Part shown: positions 9,075 to 17,437 of the stretch, piece after piece | Layout: every line of letters begins with the position of its first letter | How positions within the stretch are numbered: position 1 is the first letter of the stretch | Source of the DNA: Acidocella sp. | GTDB lineage: Bacteria; Pseudomonadota; Alphaproteobacteria; Acetobacterales; Acetobacteraceae | Direction: 5' to 3' | NCBI GenBank assembly: GCA_029077825.1 | Contig: JAQNCT010000023.1 | Location: 1-36,158 of the forward strand | DNA length: 36,158 nt | Notes under the pieces: generated by a model | What the model was told of the DNA's origin: nothing | Databases searched by the model: none | The model's input: only the letters and a program-made list of their open reading frames with translations | Position numbers and translations under genes: made by a program

Positions 9075-10841
9075 GTGACCATGGATACTGACACCCATTC
9101 CGAGCCGACGCCGCACGACCTACCACTAAACGCGCAGCCACCAAGCGCACACCATGTGCGTTACCCTGACTACGCCAACCCGGAACTGCTGGAAAAAATT
9201 CCGCTGAGTGCGCGGACTGTTTTGGATGTGGGCTGCGCGCAAGGCGCCCTTGGCGAAGCCTATTTGCGCCGCAATCCGAACGCCCGGGTTTTGGGTATTG
9301 ATATCGACGCTGAATCAATCCCGCATGCGGCGGCCCGGCTGAGCGAGGTGGCGTGCGTGGATGTGGAAGCCGACCCGATGCCGTTTGACGTGCCGGATGG
9401 GATTGATTGTATCATCTACGGCGATGTTCTGGAACATATGAAAGACCCCTGGGCGTTGTTACAGCGCCACGTGGAATATTTGGCACCAGGCGGCACGGTA
9501 CTGGTGTGCATGCCTAATGTTGAACATTGGTCGTTTGCCTTGCGGCTGCTGCAAGGCAGTTTTGATTATGAAAACATGGGCTTACTGGACCGCACGCATT
9601 TGCGTTGGTTTACACCACGCACGATGGCGAGTGCTTTGGCCAGCACCGGGCTGACCTTGGCCGACGTGGCGGCGCGGCCGAATGATCACGAACAGGCCCG
9701 GCAGTTTACTCAGGCGCTGGCACCGGGGCTGCGGGCCATCGGTGTTGATCCGGCGGAATATTTAAACCGGGCCGGACCGCTGCAATTCATCTGGCGGGCC
9801 CGCAAATCCGCCCCGGCGCGGATGGTGATCAACGCCACCATGCTGGAGCCGCAAGGCGGGGTGAGCGATGTGCGGGTGGTTGAGCCAATGCGCGCCCTAC
9901 GGACCGACAGCGCGGTGTTCGCGGAGATTATGGCCGAGCCGGACTTGCGACCAGCACTGGCGGATGCGCCAAAAATTGCCATCCTGCACCGCCCGCTGCT
10001 GTTAAGTGATTCCGGCCTGGAGCGCCTGCGTCGGCTGCTCAAACAAGGCTATGTCATCATCTCGGAATTTGATGATCACCCGCTTTTCATGCAGCAACGC
10101 GGCGTTGATCTGAACGAATTGCTGACCTTCAAAGCTGTGCATGCGGTGCAGACCAGCACGCCCGCACTGGCGGAGGTGCTGCGGGCCGAGAACCCGGAGA
10201 TAGAGATGTTCCCCAACGGAATTTTTGAACTCCCCGAGGTCAGGAATTTCGCCAACCCCGAGCAGCTTACGTTGTTTTTTGGTGCCATTAACCGCGCTGA
10301 AGACTGGGCGCCGCTGATGCAAGGCCTGAATGAAGTGGCGCGCGCGGTGGGTAAGCGGCTGCGGTTTGATGTTGTGCATGACAGGGAATTTTTTGACGCG
10401 CTGGAAACACCTTATAAAAATTTCTCACCGATGTGCGATTACCCGCATTACATGAAGTTATTAGGTGGTGCCGATATTGCTTTCATGCCGCTGGCCGATA
10501 ATGCATTCAACCGTGCGAAATCAGATTTGAAATTCATTGAGGCTTCGGCATGCCGGGTGGTGAGTCTGGCAAGTGATATCGCCTATGGCAATAGTATCAT
10601 TGAGAATAAAACCGGGCTGGTGTTCCGCAACTCGATGGAACTGCGCGCGCATTTGCTAAGGGTTCTGGCCTACCCGGAAGCCGCCCGCCAGATTGGGGAT
10701 GCAGCGCGCGCCGATATCGCGCAACGCCGGATGCTGGCGTATCAGGTCGATCAGCGGTTGGCTTGGTATCGCTCATTATGGGAGCGACGCGATGAGTTGA
10801 ACGCTGCCCTGCGCGCGCGGGTGCCGGCTTTATTTGCGTGA
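9075..10841 (+). CDS. Fusion of SAM-dependent methyltransferase and GT-B glycosyltransferase
   Basis: This is a two-domain protein of 588 residues. Residues about 25-250 are a class I methyltransferase with DVGCAQG (51-57) as the SAM loop, IIYGDVLEHMKDPWALL and PGGTVLVCMPNVEHW. Residues about 255-588 resemble a GT-B glycosyltransferase: IISEFDDHPL, VQTSTPALAEVL, MFPNGI, and a C-terminal donor-binding region KSDLKFIEASACRVVSLAS. Architectures like this occur in capsule and O-antigen loci where a glycan is both extended and methylated; the actual substrates cannot be read from the sequence. The start is GTG at 9075 or ATG at 9081, two codons later. It sits between ugd and an RgpF-like gene, consistent with a polysaccharide assembly operon. 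Confidence 0.85.
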   Translation: MTMDTDTHSEPTPHDLPLNAQPPSAHHVRYPDYANPELLEKIPLSARTVLDVGCAQGALGEAYLRRNPNARVLGIDIDAESIPHAAARLSEVACVDVEADPMPFDVPDGIDCIIYGDVLEHMKDPWALLQRHVEYLAPGGTVLVCMPNVEHWSFALRLLQGSFDYENMGLLDRTHLRWFTPRTMASALASTGLTLADVAARPNDHEQARQFTQALAPGLRAIGVDPAEYLNRAGPLQFIWRARKSAPARMVINATMLEPQGGVSDVRVVEPMRALRTDSAVFAEIMAEPDLRPALADAPKIAILHRPLLLSDSGLERLRRLLKQGYVIISEFDDHPLFMQQRGVDLNELLTFKAVHAVQTSTPALAEVLRAENPEIEMFPNGIFELPEVRNFANPEQLTLFFGAINRAEDWAPLMQGLNEVARAVGKRLRFDVVHDREFFDALETPYKNFSPMCDYPHYMKLLGGADIAFMPLADNAFNRAKSDLKFIEASACRVVSLASDIAYGNSIIENKTGLVFRNSMELRAHLLRVLAYPEAARQIGDAARADIAQRRMLAYQVDQRLAWYRSLWERRDELNAALRARVPALFA

Positions 10842-10869
10842 GGCGTAGGTTGGGAAGTTTAGGGTTGTG

Positions 10870-11928
10870 ATGAAAAAATATCTGCGCCAACTTAGTAATT
10901 TGATCCATCGCAGCCTGAGCGGCGTGAAATGGTTGGCCATCATGCCAATCGCGTTGCTGATCGGGCAGATCAAACCGCGCCGTCAGATTATCTCATGCTG
11001 GCCGACCGGCGCGATCACGCTGGGCCCTAAAGTCGTGTTGTTCATGCATTTCGACCGTTACGGCAATGTACGTCCGCAGTTGTTGCACTACATGCGCGAG
11101 CTAACCCGCAATGGCCGCGAAGTGGTGTTTGTCACCAATGCCGGCAAACTTAACGCCAAAGCCATGGCTGCCTTGCAGGAGGTTTGCGTGGCGGTGATAA
11201 TCCGCAAAAACCAGGGCTATGATTTCGGCGCATGGCGCGACGCCATTGAACATTTTGCCCTGCCGCAGGCCAATACCGAGGAAGTGATTTTGGCCAACGA
11301 CAGCGTATTTGGCCCGCTCTGGCCGCTCGATGCGATGCTGGCCAAAATTGATTACACCAAGGCCGACATTTGGGGACTGACCGATAGCTGGCAGGTTCGC
11401 TATCATTTGCAGTCATTTTTTCTAGCCTTCGGAAAAACGGCCCTGCAAAGCAAGGCATTTGCAAAATTTTGGGGTTCGGTGCGTCCTGTGCCCTCTAAAA
11501 CATATATTGTTAAAACCTACGAGGTTGGCATTACCCAAAAGATGGCGAAAGGCGGGCTGAGATGTTCCGCGATTTGGCCTTATGAAGTACTGCTCGCGAT
11601 GGTCGAAGGGCTGGATTTCAAAAAACTACTGACCTTTAAAAAATACGATTTCCGCCACCTTGATCCGGTAAGCGTGACGCGCAAGGTGCATTTGCAACGT
11701 ATCCGTGATGGGGTGGCAAGGCGCAGCCCGCTCAACCCCACGGCGGAATTATGGCGGCAATTGTTGCAAGCCGGATTTCCCTTTATTAAACGCGAATTAT
11801 TGCGCGATAACCCCACCAACGTGGAAGATATTCACGACTGGATCAAAGTGGTGCGTGATGAATTGGGTGCTGACCCTGAGCCGACCTTGCGTGATTTGCA
11901 GATGATGCTGAAGCAGCAAGCACCCTAG
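10870..11928 (+). CDS. RgpF-like rhamnan-synthesis/polysaccharide protein
   Basis: This 352-residue protein resembles the RgpF family (rhamnan synthesis F), putative glycosyltransferases acting in side-chain or rhamnose-glucose polysaccharide synthesis. Visible markers are VVLFMHFDRYGNVRP near 57, VTNAGKL near 95, the highly typical RKNQGYDFGAWRDAIE around 115-130, ILANDSVFGPLWPL, and DIWGLTDS. A hydrophobic N-terminal stretch (WLAIMPIALLIG) could tether it to the membrane. The ATG at 10870 follows an AGGG five bases upstream; a GTG one codon earlier is possible. It is separated by one base from the plsC start, so the two are probably co-translated. The family is clear, the substrate unknown. 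Confidence 0.83.
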   Translation: MKKYLRQLSNLIHRSLSGVKWLAIMPIALLIGQIKPRRQIISCWPTGAITLGPKVVLFMHFDRYGNVRPQLLHYMRELTRNGREVVFVTNAGKLNAKAMAALQEVCVAVIIRKNQGYDFGAWRDAIEHFALPQANTEEVILANDSVFGPLWPLDAMLAKIDYTKADIWGLTDSWQVRYHLQSFFLAFGKTALQSKAFAKFWGSVRPVPSKTYIVKTYEVGITQKMAKGGLRCSAIWPYEVLLAMVEGLDFKKLLTFKKYDFRHLDPVSVTRKVHLQRIRDGVARRSPLNPTAELWRQLLQAGFPFIKRELLRDNPTNVEDIHDWIKVVRDELGADPEPTLRDLQMMLKQQAP

Positions 11929-11929
11929 C

Positions 11930-12724
11930 ATGCTGGCCAACCTGCGCATGCTGTTGCGGCTGGTGTTGGTACTGGCCTGGACGCTTCCCTGCATGCCAGT
12001 TCAGGCAGTTTTTCTATCGCGGCCTGGCCAAGCCAAAGTGCGGTTTGCGCAAGTCTATTGGCGTGGCGTGGCGTTCATCCTGGGGCTGCATATCAAGGTG
12101 AGGGGCGAAGTGTCACCGGCGCGACCGGTAGTGTTTATCGCCAATCACTGCAGTTGGATTGATATTGTCGCACTTGGCGCGGTACTGCCCGGCTGCTTTG
12201 TGGCGAAAGGGGACATCGCCAACTGGCCTTTTGTCAGTTGGATTGCCAAGCTGGGCCGCACGATATTCGTCTCGCGCAGCAAAACCACGCTGGAGCGCGA
12301 GCGCGATGGGCTGACCGCGCGGTTGGCGGCCGGCGATAATATCATCTTGTTTCCAGAGGGCACCACCTCCAATGGCTTGCGCATTTTACCTTTCCAGTCT
12401 TCCTTCCTGGCGATCGCGCAGGCGCCATCAAACCCACTGATCCAACCAGTCACGATCGTCTATGACCAACTCGACGGCCTGCCCGTTCAACGTTGGGACC
12501 GGCCGTTGATTTCCTGGTACGGCGACATGGATATGGCCTCGCATTATCCCGGCATTGCGCGGCGCAAATCACTGGGAGCGACGATAATTATCGACCCGGC
12601 GATACCTGCCGGCACATTTCCCAACCGCAAAGCCCTGTCAGCAGCGCTGGCGGAACGGCTGACCGCCAACGCCGCCTTGTTGCGGCGGGGGCGGTCAAAC
12701 AAGCCACAAGTGCTGGCACCCTGA
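11930..12724 (+). CDS. plsC: 1-acyl-sn-glycerol-3-phosphate acyltransferase (PlsC family)
   Basis: PlsC-type enzymes acylate lysophosphatidic acid to phosphatidic acid at the inner membrane. The 264-residue protein has an N-terminal hydrophobic anchor (about 5-28), the catalytic HxxxxD box as NHCSWID (His73, Asp78), VSRSK near 114-118, and FPEGT (141-145), the phosphate-binding block. It begins one base after the RgpF-like stop. This context leaves open a specialised role, such as acylating a glycolipid, ornithine lipid or lyso-lipid, rather than being the housekeeping PlsC. There is no other lipid gene beside it. Confidence 0.88.
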   Translation: MLANLRMLLRLVLVLAWTLPCMPVQAVFLSRPGQAKVRFAQVYWRGVAFILGLHIKVRGEVSPARPVVFIANHCSWIDIVALGAVLPGCFVAKGDIANWPFVSWIAKLGRTIFVSRSKTTLERERDGLTARLAAGDNIILFPEGTTSNGLRILPFQSSFLAIAQAPSNPLIQPVTIVYDQLDGLPVQRWDRPLISWYGDMDMASHYPGIARRKSLGATIIIDPAIPAGTFPNRKALSAALAERLTANAALLRRGRSNKPQVLAP

Positions 12725-12762
12725 TTGCTTACAGCAGCGTTTTGCCCGATAACGCGCCGGAA

Positions 12763-13527
12763 ATGCATAAAGTCGCGGCTTTTTACCAGTTTTTACCTAT
12801 TTCTGACCCTGCTGGTCAGGTAGATTTGCTGCGGGCATTTTGCACCCGGCTGGATTTACGCGGCACCGTGCTGATCGCGCCCGAAGGCATTAACGGCACT
12901 TTGGCCGGACCTGCGGCAGGCATTGATAAATTGGCCACCGCCTTGCAGGATGGCAGCATTATCCAGCCGGCTTTTGAGGCGCTGGAGCTGAAATTTTCCA
13001 CCGCTGATGCCGCATATTTTGACCGGCTGAAAATCAAGTTCAAACGCGAGATCATCACCTTTGGCCAACCCGCGAGTGACCCGCTCAAGCAGGTGGGGAC
13101 CTATGTGGCGGCGGCCGACTGGAATGCGCTGATCTCTGACCCTGAAGTAATTGTTCTTGATACCCGCAATGATTTTGAAGTTTCGATGGGGGCTTTTCAA
13201 GGTGCCATCAATCCCGGCCTGACCAGCTTCAGCGCGTTTGCGGATTTCGTGGAACAGCGATTGTCGAACCGCCAGAACACTAAAATCGCGATGTATTGCA
13301 CCGGTGGTATCCGTTGCGAAAAAGCGAGTTCATTCATGCTGGCGAAGGGATTTGCTGAGATTTACCACCTGCGAGGCGGCATTTTGAAGTATCTGGAGGA
13401 GATTGCGGAAGCTGAAAGCCTGTGGCAGGGCGAGTGTTTTGTATTTGACCGCCGCATAGCGCTGGGCCACGGGCTGGTGGCGCACCCCGAGGCCATTGTG
13501 CCCGGCGTGCCCCTGACGAATGGCTGA
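12763..13527 (+). CDS. trhO: tRNA uridine(34) hydroxylase TrhO (YceA), rhodanese domain
   Basis: TrhO uses oxygen to hydroxylate uridine 34 of certain tRNAs to 5-hydroxyuridine. The 254-residue protein has the N-terminal acylphosphatase-like part (GTVLIAPEGINGTLAG, residues 34-49) and the rhodanese part with DTRNDFEVSMGAFQGAINP and the active loop MYCTGGIRCEKASS (Cys179 and Cys185). The ATG gives the family N-terminus KVAAFYQF; an upstream extension of the frame would overlap plsC and has no homology. The gap from plsC is 38 bp, so it may share that transcript although its role is unrelated. Older annotation would call it a rhodanese-domain protein. Confidence 0.93.
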   Translation: MHKVAAFYQFLPISDPAGQVDLLRAFCTRLDLRGTVLIAPEGINGTLAGPAAGIDKLATALQDGSIIQPAFEALELKFSTADAAYFDRLKIKFKREIITFGQPASDPLKQVGTYVAAADWNALISDPEVIVLDTRNDFEVSMGAFQGAINPGLTSFSAFADFVEQRLSNRQNTKIAMYCTGGIRCEKASSFMLAKGFAEIYHLRGGILKYLEEIAEAESLWQGECFVFDRRIALGHGLVAHPEAIVPGVPLTNG

Positions 13528-13670
13528 AACGCGACGCGCACCAAGCGGCAGGTCGGCAAACTGTCATGCAATTTTGCTTGACTCGGCGCGGTGAAGTGAC
13601 GCGGAATAACCTTGAGTTTAGGAGGTTTCATTAGAATTTGGTCTTGACCCCAGCCATCCAAACGCGCTTT

Positions 13671-13693
13671 TCCGTCCGGAAACACCGGATGGA
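13671..13693 (+). other. Hairpin in leader upstream of miaB
   Basis: TCCGTCCGG and CCGGATGGA form a 9-bp stem (one G-T pair) around a 5-base loop, ending 9 bases before the miaB ATG. The 175-bp gap also holds a strong AGGAGG at about 13619-13624 that is not followed by a usable start codon. The hairpin could terminate trhO transcription weakly or control miaB initiation. There is no U-run. Confidence 0.4.
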
Positions 13694-13702
13694 CTTAGAC
13701 GT

Positions 13703-15064
13703 ATGACATTGGGCGCCTCAAATACCCGTAAACTTCATGTTGTGACTCACGGCTGTCAGATGAATGTCTATGACAGCGCCCGCATGACCGATTTATTAGC
13801 ACCGCTGGGTTACACACCCGTTGATGCACCAGAAGGTGCTGACATGGTGATCATGAACACCTGCCATATCCGCGAGCGGGCGGCTGATAAGGTATTCTCA
13901 GCCTTGGGCCGGTTGCGGGTGCTGAAGGAGGAAACCGGCGGGCGAATGATGATTGCCGTTACCGGTTGCGTAGCACAGGCCGAGGGCGAGGTGATCCTCA
14001 AACGGGCACCCTATGTTGACCTGGTGGTGGGGCCGCAGGCGTATCATAAATTGCCGGAACTGATTGCCCAGGTACACCGAACCAACAAATCCGTGCTCAA
14101 CACCGACTTTCCGGCAGAACAGAAATTTGACTTTTTGCCTGATGCCGCAGCCTCACAAGGGGTGATTGCCAACCTCACCATTCAGGAAGGCTGCGATAAA
14201 TTCTGCTCATTTTGTGTGGTGCCCTACACCCGCGGTGCTGAAGCCTCCCGCCCGGCGGCATCCATCATTGCCGAAGCCAAGCGCATGGTTGCCGGCGGCA
14301 CGCGTGAGATTGCGCTGCTGGGGCAGAATGTAAACGCATACCATGGTGAGGGACCAGATGGCGCCGATTGGAGCCTGGTGCGGTTATTGGCCGCCTTGGC
14401 TGACATTCCAGACCTGCTCAGGTTGCGTTATACCACCTCACATCCTTCGGACATGACCGAGGCATTGCTGCTGGCGCACCGCGATAACCCCGCCTTGATG
14501 CCGTATTTACATCTGCCGGTGCAGTCGGGTTCGGATAAAATTCTTACCGCGATGAACCGCAAGCATAAAGCGGATGATTTCCGCACAATCATTGCAAGGC
14601 TACGGGATTTGCGCCCCGATATGGCGTTTACCTCGGACTTCATTGTGGGCCACCCGGGCGAAAGTGACGCGGATTTTGAGGCGACCATGGTGCTGGTACG
14701 CGAAACCCGTTTTGCGTTGGCCTATAGCTTCAAATACTCCACCCGCCCCGGCACACCGGCGGCTGGCTTGCCGCAACTGCCAGAGGCGGTGAAAGATGCG
14801 CGGCTTTATGAATTACAAGCCGAGTTGCGCCGCCAGCAGGATGAGTTCAACGCATCCACGGTCGGCCTCACCACGCCGGTCTTGTTCACCGGCACGGGCC
14901 GCTACGGCGGGCAAATCGCCGGAAGGTCACTCTACGCCCAGCCGGTGGTGGTAGAGTCGCCCGTTGAACTGACCGGCGAAATTCATCCCGTGACAATCAC
15001 CCATGCCAACCCCAACTCTCTATTAGGAACACTCACCCAATCTAAGGAGACAATCGCAGCTTGA
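13703..15064 (+). CDS. miaB: tRNA-2-methylthio-N6-dimethylallyladenosine synthase MiaB
   Basis: MiaB is a radical-SAM methylthiotransferase converting i6A37 to ms2i6A37 in tRNAs that read UNN codons. The 453-residue protein has the UPF0004 domain with Cys18 (THGCQMN), Cys54 (NTCHIRE) and Cys89 (TGCVAQ) for the auxiliary cluster. The radical-SAM motif GCDKFCSFCVVPYTRG (Cys164, Cys168, Cys171) follows, then LLGQNVNAY, PYLHLPVQSGSD, FTSDFIVGHPGE and a C-terminal TRAM domain. Its stop overlaps the TTG start of phoH. It heads the conserved miaB-phoH-ybeY-corC unit. All cluster ligands are present. Confidence 0.97.
   Translation: MTLGASNTRKLHVVTHGCQMNVYDSARMTDLLAPLGYTPVDAPEGADMVIMNTCHIRERAADKVFSALGRLRVLKEETGGRMMIAVTGCVAQAEGEVILKRAPYVDLVVGPQAYHKLPELIAQVHRTNKSVLNTDFPAEQKFDFLPDAAASQGVIANLTIQEGCDKFCSFCVVPYTRGAEASRPAASIIAEAKRMVAGGTREIALLGQNVNAYHGEGPDGADWSLVRLLAALADIPDLLRLRYTTSHPSDMTEALLLAHRDNPALMPYLHLPVQSGSDKILTAMNRKHKADDFRTIIARLRDLRPDMAFTSDFIVGHPGESDADFEATMVLVRETRFALAYSFKYSTRPGTPAAGLPQLPEAVKDARLYELQAELRRQQDEFNASTVGLTTPVLFTGTGRYGGQIAGRSLYAQPVVVESPVELTGEIHPVTITHANPNSLLGTLTQSKETIAA
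15044..15050 (+). promoter_or_regulatory. Shine-Dalgarno deciding the phoH TTG start
   Basis: AAGGAGA lies inside the 3' end of miaB, 10 bases before the TTG at 15061. The first in-frame ATG (15124) has no purine-rich site before it, so the TTG is the more likely initiation codon. Confidence 0.6.
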
Positions 15065-16086
15065 GCCAGATCATCGCATCCTCGGCTACCCCATCCTCCT
15101 CCCTCCCCCCGCGGTCATTGACCATGACTTTCAGCAACAATGCGCTTTTGCCGCTGTTGCTTGGGGATCATGACCGGCATCTGGCGCGTATTGAGCAAAA
15201 GCTTGGTGTACGGCTGGCCTGCCGTGGCAACCGTATTTCCATTGCAGGGCCCACCATCCAGGTCGCCGCGGCCGAGGCCGCTCTGGCGGCTTTGTACCGG
15301 CAGTTAGAACGCGGTGAGCTTATCGATGGACCAAAGGTAGATGCAGCGATGCGCCTGACCGACCCAACCACTGACCCGAGGCTGCCGCTTTCTGATTTAC
15401 CAGCCATTCGCACCCGCAAAGGGGCCATCGGGCCGCGCAGCGCGGCACAGACCGCTTATATTGATTTGTTGGCACGCCATGAGATGGTGTTCGCGCTGGG
15501 GCCCGCCGGAACTGGCAAGACCTATTTGGCAGTCGCGCAGGCGGTGGCGATGCTAACCTCCGGCAAAGTGGACCGGATTGTGCTTTCCCGTCCCGCGGTG
15601 GAAGCCGGTGAGCGTCTGGGGTTTTTACCCGGCGATATGAAGGAGAAGGTGGACCCATATTTGCGCCCACTTTATGATGCGCTGAATGACATGCTGCCGG
15701 GTGACCAAATGACCAAGAGGATGGCTACTGGCGAGATTGAGATTGCGCCGCTGGCCTTCATGCGCGGCCGTACGCTGGGGCATGCCTTCGTGATCCTTGA
15801 TGAGGCGCAGAATACCACGCCGGTGCAAATGAAAATGTTCCTCACCCGCATGGGTGAAGGTACCCGCATGGTCATCACCGGGGATTTGACACAAATTGAC
15901 TTGCCGGCCGGAACCCGCTCCGGGCTGGCGGATGCGTTGGATACGCTTGAGGGCATTTCAGGCATCGGCGTGGCGCGGTTTAATAACAGCGACGTGGTGC
16001 GCCACCCTCTGGTGGGCCGGATTGTGGAAGCGTACGACCAGCGCCACAACGCCGTGAAAGAACATATCAGAGAACGGCATAGCTGA
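15061..16086 (+). CDS. phoH: PhoH-like ATPase (YbeZ)
   Basis: PhoH/YbeZ is a cytoplasmic P-loop ATPase, functionally tied to the YbeY endoribonuclease in rRNA maturation and ribosome quality control. The 341-residue protein has an N-terminal KH-like segment, Walker A GPAGTGKT (147-154), Walker B VILDEAQN, and the typical LSRPAVEAGERLGFLPGD and GDLTQIDLP. The TTG start overlaps the miaB stop (TTGA) and is supported by the upstream Shine-Dalgarno; the next ATG would remove 21 low-complexity residues. Only two bases separate its stop from the ybeY ATG. This is the normal order in alphaproteobacteria. Confidence 0.95.
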   Translation: MSQIIASSATPSSSLPPRSLTMTFSNNALLPLLLGDHDRHLARIEQKLGVRLACRGNRISIAGPTIQVAAAEAALAALYRQLERGELIDGPKVDAAMRLTDPTTDPRLPLSDLPAIRTRKGAIGPRSAAQTAYIDLLARHEMVFALGPAGTGKTYLAVAQAVAMLTSGKVDRIVLSRPAVEAGERLGFLPGDMKEKVDPYLRPLYDALNDMLPGDQMTKRMATGEIEIAPLAFMRGRTLGHAFVILDEAQNTTPVQMKMFLTRMGEGTRMVITGDLTQIDLPAGTRSGLADALDTLEGISGIGVARFNNSDVVRHPLVGRIVEAYDQRHNAVKEHIRERHS

Positions 16087-16088
16087 TC

Positions 16089-16529
16089 ATGGAGCCACGA
16101 AGTCTTAGCGCCTCCGGTTTCGGAGGCGAGATTATCATCGACCACCGGCTTTGGCGGGTTTATGTGCCTGATGTGATGAATGTGGTACGACGCGCCATGG
16201 ATGTTATGGATTGCGATGCCAATGTGGTGCTCACCGATGATCGGACGATCAAGCGGCTGAATGCGCGTGACCGGGGCAAAAACAAACCGACCAATGTTTT
16301 GACCTACGAACAGCCGCCGGAGATTCTACTGGGGATTGGCGTGGTGCGGCGGGAAGCCTTGGCAGGTTGTAAATCTGTGGCAGCACATCTCTCGCATTTG
16401 TTAGTCCATGGGGCGCTGCACCTGGAAGGCTATGACCACGACCATGCCGGGGCGGCAAAGCAGATGGAAGCTGAGGAAACCTGGGCGCTGGCGCGGCTGA
16501 AAATTGCCAACCCGTGGAAAAACCAATGA
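16089..16529 (+). CDS. ybeY: Endoribonuclease YbeY (rRNA maturation factor)
   Basis: YbeY is a single-strand-specific metallo-endoribonuclease needed for 16S rRNA 3' maturation and late ribosome quality control. The 146-residue protein carries the zinc motif HGALHLEGYDH with His107, His111 and His117, and the earlier family segment DRTIKRLNARDRGKNKPTNVLTY. The usual GD-LxL strand before the active site is changed to LGIGVV, a small deviation. The ATG is two bases after the phoH stop; the stop overlaps corC by ATGA. Confidence 0.94.
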   Translation: MEPRSLSASGFGGEIIIDHRLWRVYVPDVMNVVRRAMDVMDCDANVVLTDDRTIKRLNARDRGKNKPTNVLTYEQPPEILLGIGVVRREALAGCKSVAAHLSHLLVHGALHLEGYDHDHAGAAKQMEAEETWALARLKIANPWKNQ

Positions 16530-17413
16530 GCTCAACCCTGCAACGATTATTAGGGCGGCTACGCAACACCGAACAATCGGTGCGCGAATCAATCGCCGAA
16601 CTGGTGCAGGAAGCCGATGCTGAGGAAGCCGCCGGCCATGCGCATGAGCCAGAGGGGCTGGATGCGCACGAGAGGGCGCTGATTGCCAATGTGCTGCGCC
16701 TGCGCGAGATCACCGCTGATGATGTGATGGTGCCACGGCCTGATATTATTGCGATGCGCGCAGATGTGACATTAAGCCAGGCGATTGCTCAACTCCGCAA
16801 GGAGGGCCATTCGCGGATGCCGGTGTATCGCGATAATCTCGATGATCTGGTCGGCATGGTGCATATTAAGGATGTATTTGCCTTTACCGGCAGCGAGGCG
16901 GAGTTTTCGGTAGAGGCAATCATCCGCAAACCATTGATGGTGGCGCCGCAAATCTCGGTGCTGGATTTGTTACTGCAGATGCGCCAAACCCGCACGCATT
17001 TGGCGTTGGTGGTGGATGAATATGGCGGGATTGACGGTTTGGTAACCATTGAGGATCTGGTTGAGACCATTGTGGGTGATATTGCTGATGAGCACGATGA
17101 AATTGAAGGCCCCATGCTGGTGGAACGCCCCGATGGCGCGCTGGATTTGAACGCGCTGCTGCCGGTGGAAGAGTTCGAGGCCAAGCTTGGCCCGGTTCTC
17201 TCAGAAGATGAGCGTGATGCCGATATTGAAACGGTGGGTGGTCTGGTCTTTAACCTTGCGGGGCGGGTGCCCACCAAAGGTGAAATTGTACCGCACCCTT
17301 CCGGCATTGAATTTTTGGTGCTGGAAGCTGATGCCCGGCGGATACGCAGGCTGCGGGCACGCCGCACCATTGCCCCCGAGGCGGGTATCATTACCCCTCA
17401 AGGCGAGCCATAA
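16526..17413 (+). CDS. corC: CorC/HlyC-family CBS-domain protein (YbeX-like)
   Basis: CorC/YbeX proteins carry a tandem CBS-domain pair and a C-terminal CorC_HlyC domain. They are linked to magnesium/cobalt efflux and, in E. coli, to ribosome metabolism. The 295-residue protein shows MVPRPDIIAM near 70, GHSRMPVYRDNLDDLVGMVHIKDVF, then HLALVVDEYGGIDGLVTIEDLVETIVGDIADE, all family hallmarks. C-terminal residues 205-285 form the CorC domain. No membrane DUF21 part is present, so it is a soluble form. I prefer the ATG at 16526 inside the ybeY stop; a GTG four codons upstream is possible. lnt, often next in this operon, is not found here. Confidence 0.93.
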   Translation: MSSTLQRLLGRLRNTEQSVRESIAELVQEADAEEAAGHAHEPEGLDAHERALIANVLRLREITADDVMVPRPDIIAMRADVTLSQAIAQLRKEGHSRMPVYRDNLDDLVGMVHIKDVFAFTGSEAEFSVEAIIRKPLMVAPQISVLDLLLQMRQTRTHLALVVDEYGGIDGLVTIEDLVETIVGDIADEHDEIEGPMLVERPDGALDLNALLPVEEFEAKLGPVLSEDERDADIETVGGLVFNLAGRVPTKGEIVPHPSGIEFLVLEADARRIRRLRARRTIAPEAGIITPQGEP

Positions 17414-17437
17414 AATAACCCCTAACGCGGATTGACC

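Noticed and set aside
12493-12762. 90-codon upstream extension of trhO
   Set aside because: It overlaps plsC in another frame, has no homology to TrhO, and the ATG at 12763 gives the family N-terminus.
13619-13635. AGGAGG as a ribosome site for a small gene before miaB
   Set aside because: It is followed by TTTCATTAG with no ATG, GTG or TTG at a usable distance in an open frame.
16789-17391. 200-codon minus-strand open frame
   Set aside because: It is the antisense shadow of corC and is Ser-rich; corC has clear CBS and CorC motifs.
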